A DNA stretch of 5,734 bases. Source: a bacterium. GTDB lineage: Bacteria; Patescibacteria; Paceibacteria; UBA9973; UBA6065. Within the stretch, counting starts at the first letter, position 1. Every line of letters begins with the position of its first letter. Position numbers and translations under genes: made by a program. The stretch is taken from positions 1-5,734 of the forward strand of contig JAUXUT010000053.1 of the NCBI GenBank assembly GCA_030680695.1. The letters are read 5' to 3'. Under the pieces are notes generated by a model. The model made no database searches. It had not been told where the DNA came from and saw only the letters and a program-made list of their open reading frames with translations. Positions 1 to 5,734 of this stretch are shown here, piece after piece.

Positions 1-1
1 A

Positions 2-661
2 TGGGTTATGAGTGGAGTTACTTTCCCTGCTTTTTCTTCCATTCAGGATAAACCCATCGAGATGCGCCGCGGTTTGCTTGCCTCTATTCGCTTTATTCAA
101 ATTATTGCAATCCCCATCTCTTTGGGGTTATTATTAGCGGCTGACCCTATTGTAAGAGTCGTATTTGGAGACCAATGGCTGGATGTAATCCCACTCTTGC
201 GTGTTTTGGCGATTTATGCATGGATTTATTCCATTGGTTATCATGTTGGGGATATCTATAAAGCCATTGGACGCCCTGATATTTTATTAAAATTAACCGT
301 ACTAACTGTGCTTGTGATCATTCCAGCCTTATTAATTGGATCGCGCTTTGGGCTGGTGGGTATCGCCTGGGGGCATCTGATCGCCATATTGATAAGGCGA
401 ATTGTCAGTTTGACAGTAGCAACCCGATTTATCGAAGTATCCATTGTTGATATATTCAAAGAACTTAAACCTTCTTTTCTGGGTGGGTTGGTTATGACTC
501 CGATCGTTGCATTTACGCTATTTCTTACAATGAATGTTGCCCCGGTTTTTCAACTTGCGTTTGTCGTACTGTCCGGGGTCGCAAGCTACGCAGGTGTCCT
601 GTGGTGGGTCGAAAGGGAAAACTTGCTCCGTTTGTTTCGTGTCGTTGTTCCAGCGCGGTAA
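2..661 (+). CDS. Polysaccharide (Wzx-type) flippase, C-terminal part, 5' end cut by window
   Basis: This is probably an inner-membrane flippase of the MATE/MVF (MOP) superfamily that moves lipid-linked oligosaccharide across the membrane. The frame is open to the window edge, and residues W-V precede the first ATG at position 8, so that ATG is internal and the true start lies upstream. About 219 residues are visible; full-length family members usually have about 420-500. Counting from the ATG at 8, the FPAFS segment (6-10), the FGDQW segment (53-57) and the AIGRP segment (86-90) match the pattern between transmembrane helices in the C-terminal half of Wzx-like proteins. Hydrophobic stretches near 25-44, 62-81, 93-111, 115-134, 156-175 and 181-200 suggest six membrane helices. 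The protein ends on a basic tail. The glycosyltransferases downstream support a polysaccharide-export role. The substrate cannot be read from this sequence. Confidence 0.85.
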   Translation, partial: WVMSGVTFPAFSSIQDKPIEMRRGLLASIRFIQIIAIPISLGLLLAADPIVRVVFGDQWLDVIPLLRVLAIYAWIYSIGYHVGDIYKAIGRPDILLKLTVLTVLVIIPALLIGSRFGLVGIAWGHLIAILIRRIVSLTVATRFIEVSIVDIFKELKPSFLGGLVMTPIVAFTLFLTMNVAPVFQLAFVVLSGVASYAGVLWWVERENLLRLFRVVVPAR

Positions 662-710
662 ATTTTCAAAGCGTGATGAAGACAATATATAATGGATTGT
701 GATACTGCCT

Positions 711-1412
711 ATGCCAACAATAAATCTCTCAGAGGCTGCCGCTGATAAGTCGCCCATCTTTAATAATATAGATTGGCGTTTCCTGTTGCCGATCTCGTCG
801 AAAAGTCATGTTCTTGTTGCCGGGCGGGGAAGCGATGATTATTCCCGTCTCTTCAATAAATTAGGCGTCACATCTATAGCCTGTTGCGATGGCGGTAACT
901 CGTCACCTTCCAGGATGAATGAGGTGTTGATAAAGCTCGCAGCACAACCAGAGTTTGCGTCGCATTTTGACGCAGTGGCAATACCGGTTGGAATGCCATT
1001 CAAGCTATTGGCGGGTGGTGTGTCGCAGCAGATTAAGATTTATCGAACCATAAAGGAGTTACTTCACCCTAAAGGCGTTTTATTAATTGGATTCTCCAAC
1101 ATTTTTGGGATAAGGCGCAGGATTCGCGCAGGATGTTATTATTCCACACCCTGGTATATGACCCGCTTATTGGAGAAGGCAGGATACAAATCTTTTGAAT
1201 TGTACGGTGTTATTTCAAACTTAAACAGTCCGGATTATATCTTCCCATTATCTCGACATCTATTTAGCTTTGTTTTGAAGCATCGATATCAGTATAAATT
1301 TCCGTCAGGCCTTTTGTGGTGGTTGTCCAATTCATTTGTGGCTGGGAGGTTTTTAAATTATTTCCCATCGTATTTTGTCGTCGCCAGTGATGATATATAT
1401 CAGAATATCTAA
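711..1412 (+). CDS. Class I SAM-dependent methyltransferase-like protein of a polysaccharide locus
   Basis: The 233-residue soluble protein has the outline of a class I (Rossmann-fold) methyltransferase. After a DWRFLLP stretch (21-27) comes a motif-I-like strand and glycine loop, VLVAGRGSDD (34-43), which differs from the common GxGxG loop. HFDAVAIP (85-92) fits the post-loop FD strand. LHPKGVLLIGFSN (108-120) fits the strand-turn-strand usually written as LxPGGxLxxgxxN. STPWYMTRLLEKAGYKSFELYG (about 145-166) resembles the late helix and strand near the substrate site, and a final strand lies near YFVVAS (221-226). The substrate is unknown; a sugar or polysaccharide precursor is inferred only from the neighbours. 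The start is uncertain: a GTG at 699 in the same frame would add four residues, and neither start has a clear Shine-Dalgarno sequence. I prefer the ATG at 711. The gap from the flippase is 49 bp, so the two may be co-transcribed. The weak glycine loop leaves open a degenerate or non-methylating role. Confidence 0.65.
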   Translation: MPTINLSEAAADKSPIFNNIDWRFLLPISSKSHVLVAGRGSDDYSRLFNKLGVTSIACCDGGNSSPSRMNEVLIKLAAQPEFASHFDAVAIPVGMPFKLLAGGVSQQIKIYRTIKELLHPKGVLLIGFSNIFGIRRRIRAGCYYSTPWYMTRLLEKAGYKSFELYGVISNLNSPDYIFPLSRHLFSFVLKHRYQYKFPSGLLWWLSNSFVAGRFLNYFPSYFVVASDDIYQNI

Positions 1413-1446
1413 ACAGGTTGTCAATGATGTTGATTTTATTGATTTC

Positions 1447-1475
1447 TTGACAGGAACGTTCTCTTTGTATATCGA
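1447..1475 (+). promoter_or_regulatory. Candidate sigma-70-type promoter upstream of the kinase gene
   Basis: A perfect -35 hexamer TTGACA lies at 1447-1452. The best matching -10 candidates are poor: TATATC at 1468-1473 (4 of 6 matches, 15-bp spacing) or TATCGA at 1470-1475 (3 of 6, 17-bp spacing). A separate TATAAA at 1487-1492 has no good -35 partner. The position in the only long same-strand gap makes a promoter for the kinase-GT-GT group plausible. A transcript starting near 1480 would carry the 1499-1547 hairpin in its leader. One consensus hexamer alone can occur by chance. Confidence 0.3.
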
Positions 1476-1498
1476 TAGACTTATTTTATAAAGAAAGA

Positions 1499-1547
1499 TA
1501 GCTGCTCAGTCGTCATTCCCCAAAGGGGAATGACGACTGAGCAGCTA
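1499..1547. repeat. Perfect 23-bp-arm palindrome, REP/MITE-like element
   Basis: The left arm at 1499-1521 (beginning TAGCTGCTCAGTCG) is the exact reverse complement of the right arm at 1525-1547, with a 3-nt AAA spacer. The inner part, GTCATTCCCC/GGGGAATGAC, resembles the GTCATTCCC-type palindromes found in many copies in some bacterial genomes (family recollection, not a database match). The 7-bp sequence GAAAGAT occurs on both sides, at 1493-1499 and 1549-1555, as expected for a target-site duplication; its left copy shares position 1499 with the outermost arm base. No thymine run follows directly on the + strand, so it is not a textbook intrinsic terminator, though such a stem could still stall polymerase or protect RNA ends. 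It ends 29 nt before the kinase ATG and does not cover that start site. The palindrome is certain; the mobile origin is inferred. Confidence 0.85.
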
Positions 1548-1576
1548 CGAAAGATTGTATTTGAGAATTGATCATA

Positions 1577-2608
1577 ATGAATACGTTTCTTGATGAGCTA
1601 ACAGACCATGTGTTGTCGATCCAATTGAAAGATCATCCACCTTTTGCTAGACCCTTGCAGTGGGTGTTCTTCCCAAATGGCAGCACGAGCCAGGATGGAA
1701 GTCTGATGCTCTTTGGGTTTGAAAACGAAAAGCCCAACCCGACCTTGGCAGTTAAAGTTTCCCGCCTGCTGGTAAATGACTGGATGCTCCAGAACGAATA
1801 TGATCGCTTGGTTGAGCTATGGGCGCGCTTGGGTGATGAAGCGGTTTATCGCCTTCCGCAGCCTCTTGCCATGGTCTCTATAAAAAAACAACCAACACTG
1901 ATTACGACCTATTTAAAGGGTGTGAATCTATTACGGGCATCTCAGGATGCCGTGTGGGATAACCCAAAGCAGATGCTTGCATTGGCCGTGGATGTGGCCC
2001 AATCTTTGCGTGATGTGATGGACCGAACGGCAACTAAACTTCTTATGGGCGAACAAGTCCCATCAGACTTCAAGCAAAAAGTTGAAAAATTCATACAAAT
2101 GTACCAGATAACAAATCTTGAAAAGCAGGCGATAGCGGAAGTAATGAATGACATTGAAATTGCCAAAGCACAAGCCGACCACAAGATCCTGTTGCAGGGC
2201 GATTTTTGGCATGGTAACATGATTCGCGGGGAGGAATATGGTAGGTTAATGTTTATTGATTGGCAATATTCTTGTTGGGCAACTGATGTTAGTCTTGATC
2301 TGTATTTTTTCCTTCTTGCCGGTTCTCTCGCATCTGTTCAGTCCGCGTCATTGGCGGATAGAGCTCGGAAGGCGGTTCGCATATTATTAAAATGGCAGGC
2401 AAAGATCATTCCCGCATATTTGGCAGCTTTCGGAAAACCTGATAAATATGCTTTGTTGCCAATAAGATCTGGCATGTTGATGTGTTGCATTGAAAATGCT
2501 GTACGTGCCAGCATTGATATTGGGCATGACCAGGTGGAAGATGTAGTTTGGCGTTTTATGTTTTCTGAACTTATGAGCTGGCCGGATGGGCAGGAATCGT
2601 ATGTTTGA
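1577..2608 (+). CDS. APH/choline-kinase-family phosphotransferase
   Basis: This 343-residue protein has the kinase-like fold of the aminoglycoside phosphotransferase/choline kinase family. TLAVKVSR (56-63) carries the likely ATP-binding lysine K60, and E74 may be its partner on the next helix. The catalytic loop reads LLQGDFWHGNM (205-215), with presumed base D209 and metal-binding N214; the family's usual histidine before GD is glutamine Q207 here. FIDWQ (226-230) supplies the second metal-binding aspartate D228, and DVSLDLYFFLLAG (237-249) matches the conserved segment that follows. All core catalytic residues are present, so it is probably active. Its place in a polysaccharide locus argues against antibiotic resistance and for phosphorylating a small alcohol or sugar, loosely analogous to LicA choline kinase; the substrate is unknown. 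The chosen start is the ATG at 1577; an in-frame TTG at 1568 would add three residues. The only ribosome-site candidate, GAGA near 1563-1566, is weak. The next gene begins 19 bp after the stop. Confidence 0.8.
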   Translation: MNTFLDELTDHVLSIQLKDHPPFARPLQWVFFPNGSTSQDGSLMLFGFENEKPNPTLAVKVSRLLVNDWMLQNEYDRLVELWARLGDEAVYRLPQPLAMVSIKKQPTLITTYLKGVNLLRASQDAVWDNPKQMLALAVDVAQSLRDVMDRTATKLLMGEQVPSDFKQKVEKFIQMYQITNLEKQAIAEVMNDIEIAKAQADHKILLQGDFWHGNMIRGEEYGRLMFIDWQYSCWATDVSLDLYFFLLAGSLASVQSASLADRARKAVRILLKWQAKIIPAYLAAFGKPDKYALLPIRSGMLMCCIENAVRASIDIGHDQVEDVVWRFMFSELMSWPDGQESYV

Positions 2609-2627
2609 GGAATTGAAATAAGATAAT

Positions 2628-3788
2628 ATGGTAAAACAAGGTAGTAAATTCAATATCGTATTTATTATTGATGGTCTTGGTATGGGTGGAGCAGAACGAC
2701 TCATGGTGCCTATTCTAAAGAACTTGAATAGGGAGTGGTTTGAGCCCCGTGTCTGTTTTTTCCAAATCAGAAATGGAAGTCCGATTGCCGAAGACATTCG
2801 CGCATTAAATGTACCTGTAGATTTCCTTCCCATTCCCTACTTGCGGGATATGATGGGCATACTCCGACTCCGCAAATACCTGAAGGATGTCAACGCAGAT
2901 CTGGTGCATACGCAACTTGAGTTTGCAGATGTTTTTGGGAATATTGCCGCAAAGTTATTGCGATTGCCCAGTGTGTCAACTGTTCATACAATGCCGGCAC
3001 AGGATATGGAATTGAGATCCAGGATTCATCAGGAAGTGGAATTATTCTGTCTGCGTAAATTTTGTAACGCCATAATCTCAGTGTCTGAGGAGGCGCGGGA
3101 ATTCTATTTGAAGATCAGTAAAATTCCCCCAGATAAACTTCGAACGATTTATAATGGTGTCGATATTGCCAGCCTTGTTAATGTAACCGCTCAGAAGGAT
3201 CCCTATTCCATCCGAGAACAATTTGGTATCCCGCAAGACGCCAAATTGTTGGTAACAGTGGCTGTATTGCGGGAGCTAAAAGGAATTCAGTTCATGATTC
3301 GCGCTCTTCCCTTGATCCTTTCAAAATATTCGGATGTTTACTATCTTATAGTGGGCAGCGGGCCTTATAAGGATGCGTTGGAGTATGAAGTGGAGAGAGT
3401 TGGAGTAAAGAGTCGGGTCATATTTTCGGGACAGCGGAGTGATGTCAACCAAATTTTATTGGCCGCTGACATATTTGCGTTGCCAACACTGACAGAAGCT
3501 CTGCCGACCGTGCTTGCTGAAGCTATGGCTGCCCGGCTTCCGATTGTTGCGAGTGCAGTCGGCGGCATTCCGGAAATGATCTTGGATGGTGAAAATGGAA
3601 TACTTACCTCTCCTTCAGATTCTCAAACATTGGCCGATGCATGTATTTCTTTATTGACCGACACCAAACGCGCAAAAGCCATGGGAGAAGCCGGGTGGCA
3701 GGTTGTTAATCGAAAATTTAATATCCAAATACAGGTGAAACAATTGGAGAGCCTGTATCTTGGTTTGGTTAAGGCGCATGAAAAATAA
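2628..3788 (+). CDS. GT4-family glycosyltransferase (GT-B fold)
   Basis: This 386-residue retaining glycosyltransferase presumably transfers a sugar from a nucleotide donor to a lipid-linked acceptor on the cytoplasmic face of the membrane. The N-terminal domain opens with a strand and the GMGGAE loop (18-23), typical of GT4 acceptor-side domains, followed by DLVHTQ (91-96), VHTMP (119-123) and the linker-side YNGVD (175-179). The C-terminal donor domain has VAVLRELKG (211-219), where R215 and K218 fit the phosphate-binding R and K, then FSGQRSDV (266-273). The EX7E motif is intact as E290 and E298 in TEALPTVLAEAM (289-300), followed by VGGIPEMI (311-318) and DGENG (320-324). Length is normal for the family. 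Donor and acceptor cannot be inferred. A GAGG at 2607-2610 is too far from the ATG to be a good ribosome site, so initiation may depend on the upstream gene. Its 3' end overlaps the next gene by 11 nt. Confidence 0.92.
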   Translation: MVKQGSKFNIVFIIDGLGMGGAERLMVPILKNLNREWFEPRVCFFQIRNGSPIAEDIRALNVPVDFLPIPYLRDMMGILRLRKYLKDVNADLVHTQLEFADVFGNIAAKLLRLPSVSTVHTMPAQDMELRSRIHQEVELFCLRKFCNAIISVSEEAREFYLKISKIPPDKLRTIYNGVDIASLVNVTAQKDPYSIREQFGIPQDAKLLVTVAVLRELKGIQFMIRALPLILSKYSDVYYLIVGSGPYKDALEYEVERVGVKSRVIFSGQRSDVNQILLAADIFALPTLTEALPTVLAEAMAARLPIVASAVGGIPEMILDGENGILTSPSDSQTLADACISLLTDTKRAKAMGEAGWQVVNRKFNIQIQVKQLESLYLGLVKAHEK

Positions 3789-5025
3789 ACCGCGTCTTTT
3801 TGTTGTGGAGTCGGATGGGACCGGCGGCTTACTCCACTATACTTATCAGCTTTGCACTGCGTTGGCAAACGAAGGATTGGATGTTACTCTGATCACAGCA
3901 ACCGATTATGAGTTATCGAATCTGCCACATAATTTTCAAGTTGTTAAATTGCTCCATTTATGGAGACGTTTTGATCACGATGCAATGCAACTCCGGTCCA
4001 CCAACGTATGGGTACGTCGTTTAAAAAAGACCTACTTGCTGTTTCGCAGGGGGATCCGTGCAATTCGCTGGATGATTGCCTGGATGCGCCTGACTATTTT
4101 TTTGATTCGTTCAAAACCTGATTTGATTCAGTTCTCAAAACTGGCATTTAGTTTTGAGGCATTTTTTATAGGATTTCTAAGGCGTCAGGGTTTTATTCTA
4201 AGCCAGGTTTGCCATGAATTCGAAGAACGAGAAGGGCGGAGTCGTCTGGAGTCTTTGATACTTGGAGTTGGCGGAGATGTTTATACTAATTTTTCCGCTA
4301 TTTTTTTTCATGCCCAGGAAAATCGCAGCCGTTTTTTATCCATATATTCATCAATCCCTGAGAAAAACACTTATGTAATCCCGCATGGTAATTCAAGCTG
4401 GCTTCTGAACTTTAAGGCGACGCCTGATGCCTTGCCAGCCATGAAAAAAAGATATAACCTGAATGATAGTGATCAGGTTGTGTTATTTTTTGGTTTACTT
4501 TCTCCTAGCAAGGGGCTTGATGACCTAATTGAGGCTTTTTCCCTTGCGCTTGGATCGTGTACCGCCAAATTGTTAATTGCCGGGCACCCAACAAAGTACA
4601 TTGATTTAGAAGCATTGCAGATGAGGATCGCTGAATTGAAAATAAAAGACAGCGTAATATTTGACGCACGCTATATTCCGCTGGATGAAATCGAAACCCT
4701 GATGAGCCTGGCTACCGTTGTCGTATACCCTTATCGGAGTAGCACACAAAGCGGCGCTTTACAAGTCGCCTATACTTTTGGAAAACCGGTCATTGTCACG
4801 AAGGTTGGCGGATTGCCAGAGGCCGTTGAAGATGGTAAATGCGGATTTTTGATCCCTGCGCAAGACCCCCCCGAGTTATCCGATAAAATTGTTGCTTTTG
4901 TTAATAATCCAGGTCTCGCAAAAGAAATGGGTGATTATTCCCTTCACTTATCCCAGACTCGATTTAGTTGGCAGTCGATTGCCAGCCAAATTAATCGAGT
5001 TTATGATACCCTGATTGATAATTGA
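3778..5025 (+). CDS. GT4-like glycosyltransferase with QSG variant of the donor motif
   Basis: This 415-residue GT-B-fold glycosyltransferase probably adds another sugar to the same glycan. The N-terminal domain has an ESDGTGGLLHYTYQL segment (11-25) in place of the GGAE loop and a CHEFEER stretch (145-151); IPHGN (191-195) marks the linker. The donor domain has FFGLLSPSKG (227-236), where K235 fits the conserved lysine, then YPYRSSTQSGALQVAY (297-312) and VGGLPEAV (323-330). At the usual EX7E positions it has S301 and Q309, the arrangement of a GT4 subgroup with a QSG motif. Hydrophobic and basic residues around 80-112 may favour membrane association. The ATG at 3778 is chosen because the protein then starts directly at the first Rossmann strand; an in-frame TTG at 3760 would add six residues. 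AAGG at 3771-3774 is a close-spaced ribosome site. The 11-nt overlap with the preceding gene suggests translational coupling. Donor and linkage are unknown. Confidence 0.87.
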   Translation: MKNKPRLFVVESDGTGGLLHYTYQLCTALANEGLDVTLITATDYELSNLPHNFQVVKLLHLWRRFDHDAMQLRSTNVWVRRLKKTYLLFRRGIRAIRWMIAWMRLTIFLIRSKPDLIQFSKLAFSFEAFFIGFLRRQGFILSQVCHEFEEREGRSRLESLILGVGGDVYTNFSAIFFHAQENRSRFLSIYSSIPEKNTYVIPHGNSSWLLNFKATPDALPAMKKRYNLNDSDQVVLFFGLLSPSKGLDDLIEAFSLALGSCTAKLLIAGHPTKYIDLEALQMRIAELKIKDSVIFDARYIPLDEIETLMSLATVVVYPYRSSTQSGALQVAYTFGKPVIVTKVGGLPEAVEDGKCGFLIPAQDPPELSDKIVAFVNNPGLAKEMGDYSLHLSQTRFSWQSIASQINRVYDTLIDN

Positions 5026-5061
5026 ATCTGGGATGCACTGTTTTTTTATAAAGAAAATTAT

Positions 5062-5100
5062 CGTGCCTGCATAAAGTGCCTTGTTTCACGGCACGGCAGG
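5062..5100. terminator. Putative bidirectional terminator between convergent genes
   Basis: Two alternative foldings exist in this 81-bp convergent gap. In one, GTGCC (5076-5080) pairs with GGCAC (5090-5094), enclosed by CCTGC (5066-5070) pairing with GCAGG (5096-5100). In the other, CGTGCC (5062-5067) pairs with GGCACG (5090-5095). On the - strand the stem is followed by a T-rich tract (complement of 5041-5060), which suits termination of the deacetylase transcript. On the + strand a looser T-rich stretch follows at 5104-5113. The stems are short and the U-tracts imperfect, so this rests partly on position between two converging stops. Confidence 0.45.
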
Positions 5101-5106
5101 AAGTGT

Positions 5107-5734
5107 TTATTTTCGATAACGATTTATATAACTTGTGAGTGCGGCGAAGTTGGAAAGTGTGTGTGTGTGTGAAATGAAAATCCTTCTTATCGCATATGGA
5201 TTGCCCTTGACCTCTCTAAGTAATGTGGGACCATTTAATAATGTAAATGCAGCTCGATAGCCTGCTTTTGAAGTAATCAGTTCAATATCCGAATTAAAAT
5301 TATTGCTCATTCCATTTGGATATGCAAAACTGAGTATTTTTTCCCCCAATTCTTTTTCGATACGTTCTTTTGAGCCCTTTATTTCTGTAAAGGCTTGATC
5401 GAGAGGAATTTGGTTGAGGATGGGATGGCTCATTGTGTGTCCGCCAAATCCAATTCCGTTCCTGCTCATTTCCCGCACTTGATCCCAATTCATCATCATA
5501 TTTTTAAAATAATTTTCTGGTATGGAAACTCGCAATTGCTCCGGCAGGCGGTTGACCCAAATTTGTTTTTCGACATTCGATAGGCTTTTCATGGATTCGA
5601 TCCATGCATTTCCTACTATTGTTTTTTCAATTGCATTTGTCCATGATCTTTCCTTGGCATTTGGGAAGAGAACATGATCGCTGGCGGTATGATGAAAACA
5701 AAAAGCTGCTAAATCCCAAAAAAAAGGATTATCC
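5107..5734 (-). CDS. Polysaccharide deacetylase (NodB/CE4 type), C-terminal part, 5' end cut by window
   Basis: This is the C-terminal 208 residues of a NodB-homology (carbohydrate esterase 4) deacetylase, which would remove N-acetyl or O-acetyl groups from a glycan, usually outside the cytoplasm. The frame stays open to the window end, reading DNPFFWDLAAF there, so the ATG at 5592 is internal. Counting visible residues, the metal-binding HxxxH motif is HTMSH at 99-103, within GFGGHTMSHPIL. FAYPNG at 136-141 is the motif that forms one side of the active-site groove, followed by AGYRAAFT and a conserved RRI segment (183-185). The first motif with the catalytic aspartates (FDDG-like), and any signal peptide or membrane anchor, lie outside the window, so activity cannot be confirmed. 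The gene converges on the + strand GT genes and so belongs to a separate transcript, though its function fits the same locus. A CA-repeat sits near the 3' end. Confidence 0.87.
   Translation of the reverse strand, partial: DNPFFWDLAAFCFHHTASDHVLFPNAKERSWTNAIEKTIVGNAWIESMKSLSNVEKQIWVNRLPEQLRVSIPENYFKNMMMNWDQVREMSRNGIGFGGHTMSHPILNQIPLDQAFTEIKGSKERIEKELGEKILSFAYPNGMSNNFNSDIELITSKAGYRAAFTLLNGPTLLREVKGNPYAIRRIFISHTHTLSNFAALTSYINRYRK
5157..5171. repeat. GT/AC dinucleotide run inside the deacetylase gene
   Basis: Seven and a half GT units lie on the + strand. On the coding - strand they read as the CAC/ACA codons for HTHT, 16 residues before the stop. A gain or loss of one unit would shift the frame and replace only the C-terminal tail, downstream of all recognisable catalytic motifs. 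The run is short, so instability is only a possibility. Confidence 0.8.

Noticed and set aside
1499..1547. Palindrome as an ordinary rho-independent terminator of the methyltransferase gene
   Set aside because: The + strand sequence after the stem is ACGAAAGATTG, with no thymine run, and the stem is far longer and more perfect than typical terminators.
1499..1555. CRISPR repeat
   Set aside because: There is only one copy and no repeat-spacer periodicity, and no cas genes are visible.
1577..2608. Antibiotic-resistance aminoglycoside phosphotransferase
   Set aside because: Only the general kinase fold is shared. The glycan-locus setting and altered catalytic-loop residue give no support for a drug substrate.
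2387..2833. Antisense 148-residue open frame across the kinase-GT junction
   Set aside because: It lies opposite two well-supported genes and shows no recognisable domain; it is a coding shadow.
4097..4872. Homopolymer tracts in the second GT (T7 at 4097-4103, T8 at 4301-4308, C7 at 4866-4872) as phase-variation switches
   Set aside because: The tracts are short, the reading frame is intact, and there is no sign of on/off design such as a tract at the gene start. Recheck only if strain data show length changes.
5107..5592. Deacetylase as a complete 161-residue protein starting at 5592
   Set aside because: The frame continues open to the window end with family-like sequence, and the NodB domain would lack its first motif if it started at 5592.
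5590..5606. Inverted repeat CATGGAT/ATCCATG with a 3-nt spacer as an operator or hairpin
   Set aside because: It lies inside the deacetylase coding frame, has only 7-bp arms, and is easily explained by chance.

Overview
The window is part of a bacterial surface or exopolysaccharide biosynthesis locus. It has five genes on the + strand: the C-terminal part of a Wzx-type flippase, a methyltransferase-like protein, an APH/choline-kinase-fold phosphotransferase and two GT4-type glycosyltransferases. Facing them on the - strand is the C-terminal part of a NodB-type polysaccharide deacetylase. Both edge genes are cut by the window, so the locus continues on both sides. Base composition looks moderate, somewhat below 50% GC by eye. 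No ribosomal or other phylogenetic marker is present. The gene mix (polysaccharide genes beside an aminoglycoside-phosphotransferase-like kinase and a divergent methyltransferase) recalls environmental Chloroflexota such as Anaerolineae, but this is only a weak guess.

Layout: 2-661 flippase C-terminal part; 711-1412 methyltransferase-like; 1413-1576 a 164-bp gap; 1577-2608 kinase-like phosphotransferase; 2628-3788 first GT4; 3778-5025 second GT4, whose start overlaps the previous gene by 11 nt; 5026-5106 a convergent gap with a terminator-like structure; 5107-5734 deacetylase on the - strand. The 1413-1576 gap holds a perfect TTGACA box and a perfect 23-bp-arm palindrome flanked by a 7-bp direct repeat.

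Working model (inference): the two glycosyltransferases add sugars to a lipid-linked repeat unit. The methyltransferase and the phosphotransferase may supply or modify non-sugar decorations or precursors. The flippase exports the unit, and the deacetylase may trim N-acetyl groups on the finished polymer. The 19-bp gap and 11-nt overlap suggest that the kinase and both GTs are co-transcribed, possibly from a promoter in the 1413-1576 gap. No CRISPR array, tRNA, rRNA, transposase or toxin-antitoxin pair was seen. The most unusual non-coding structure is the palindrome at 1499-1547, which looks like a small REP/MITE-type insertion.
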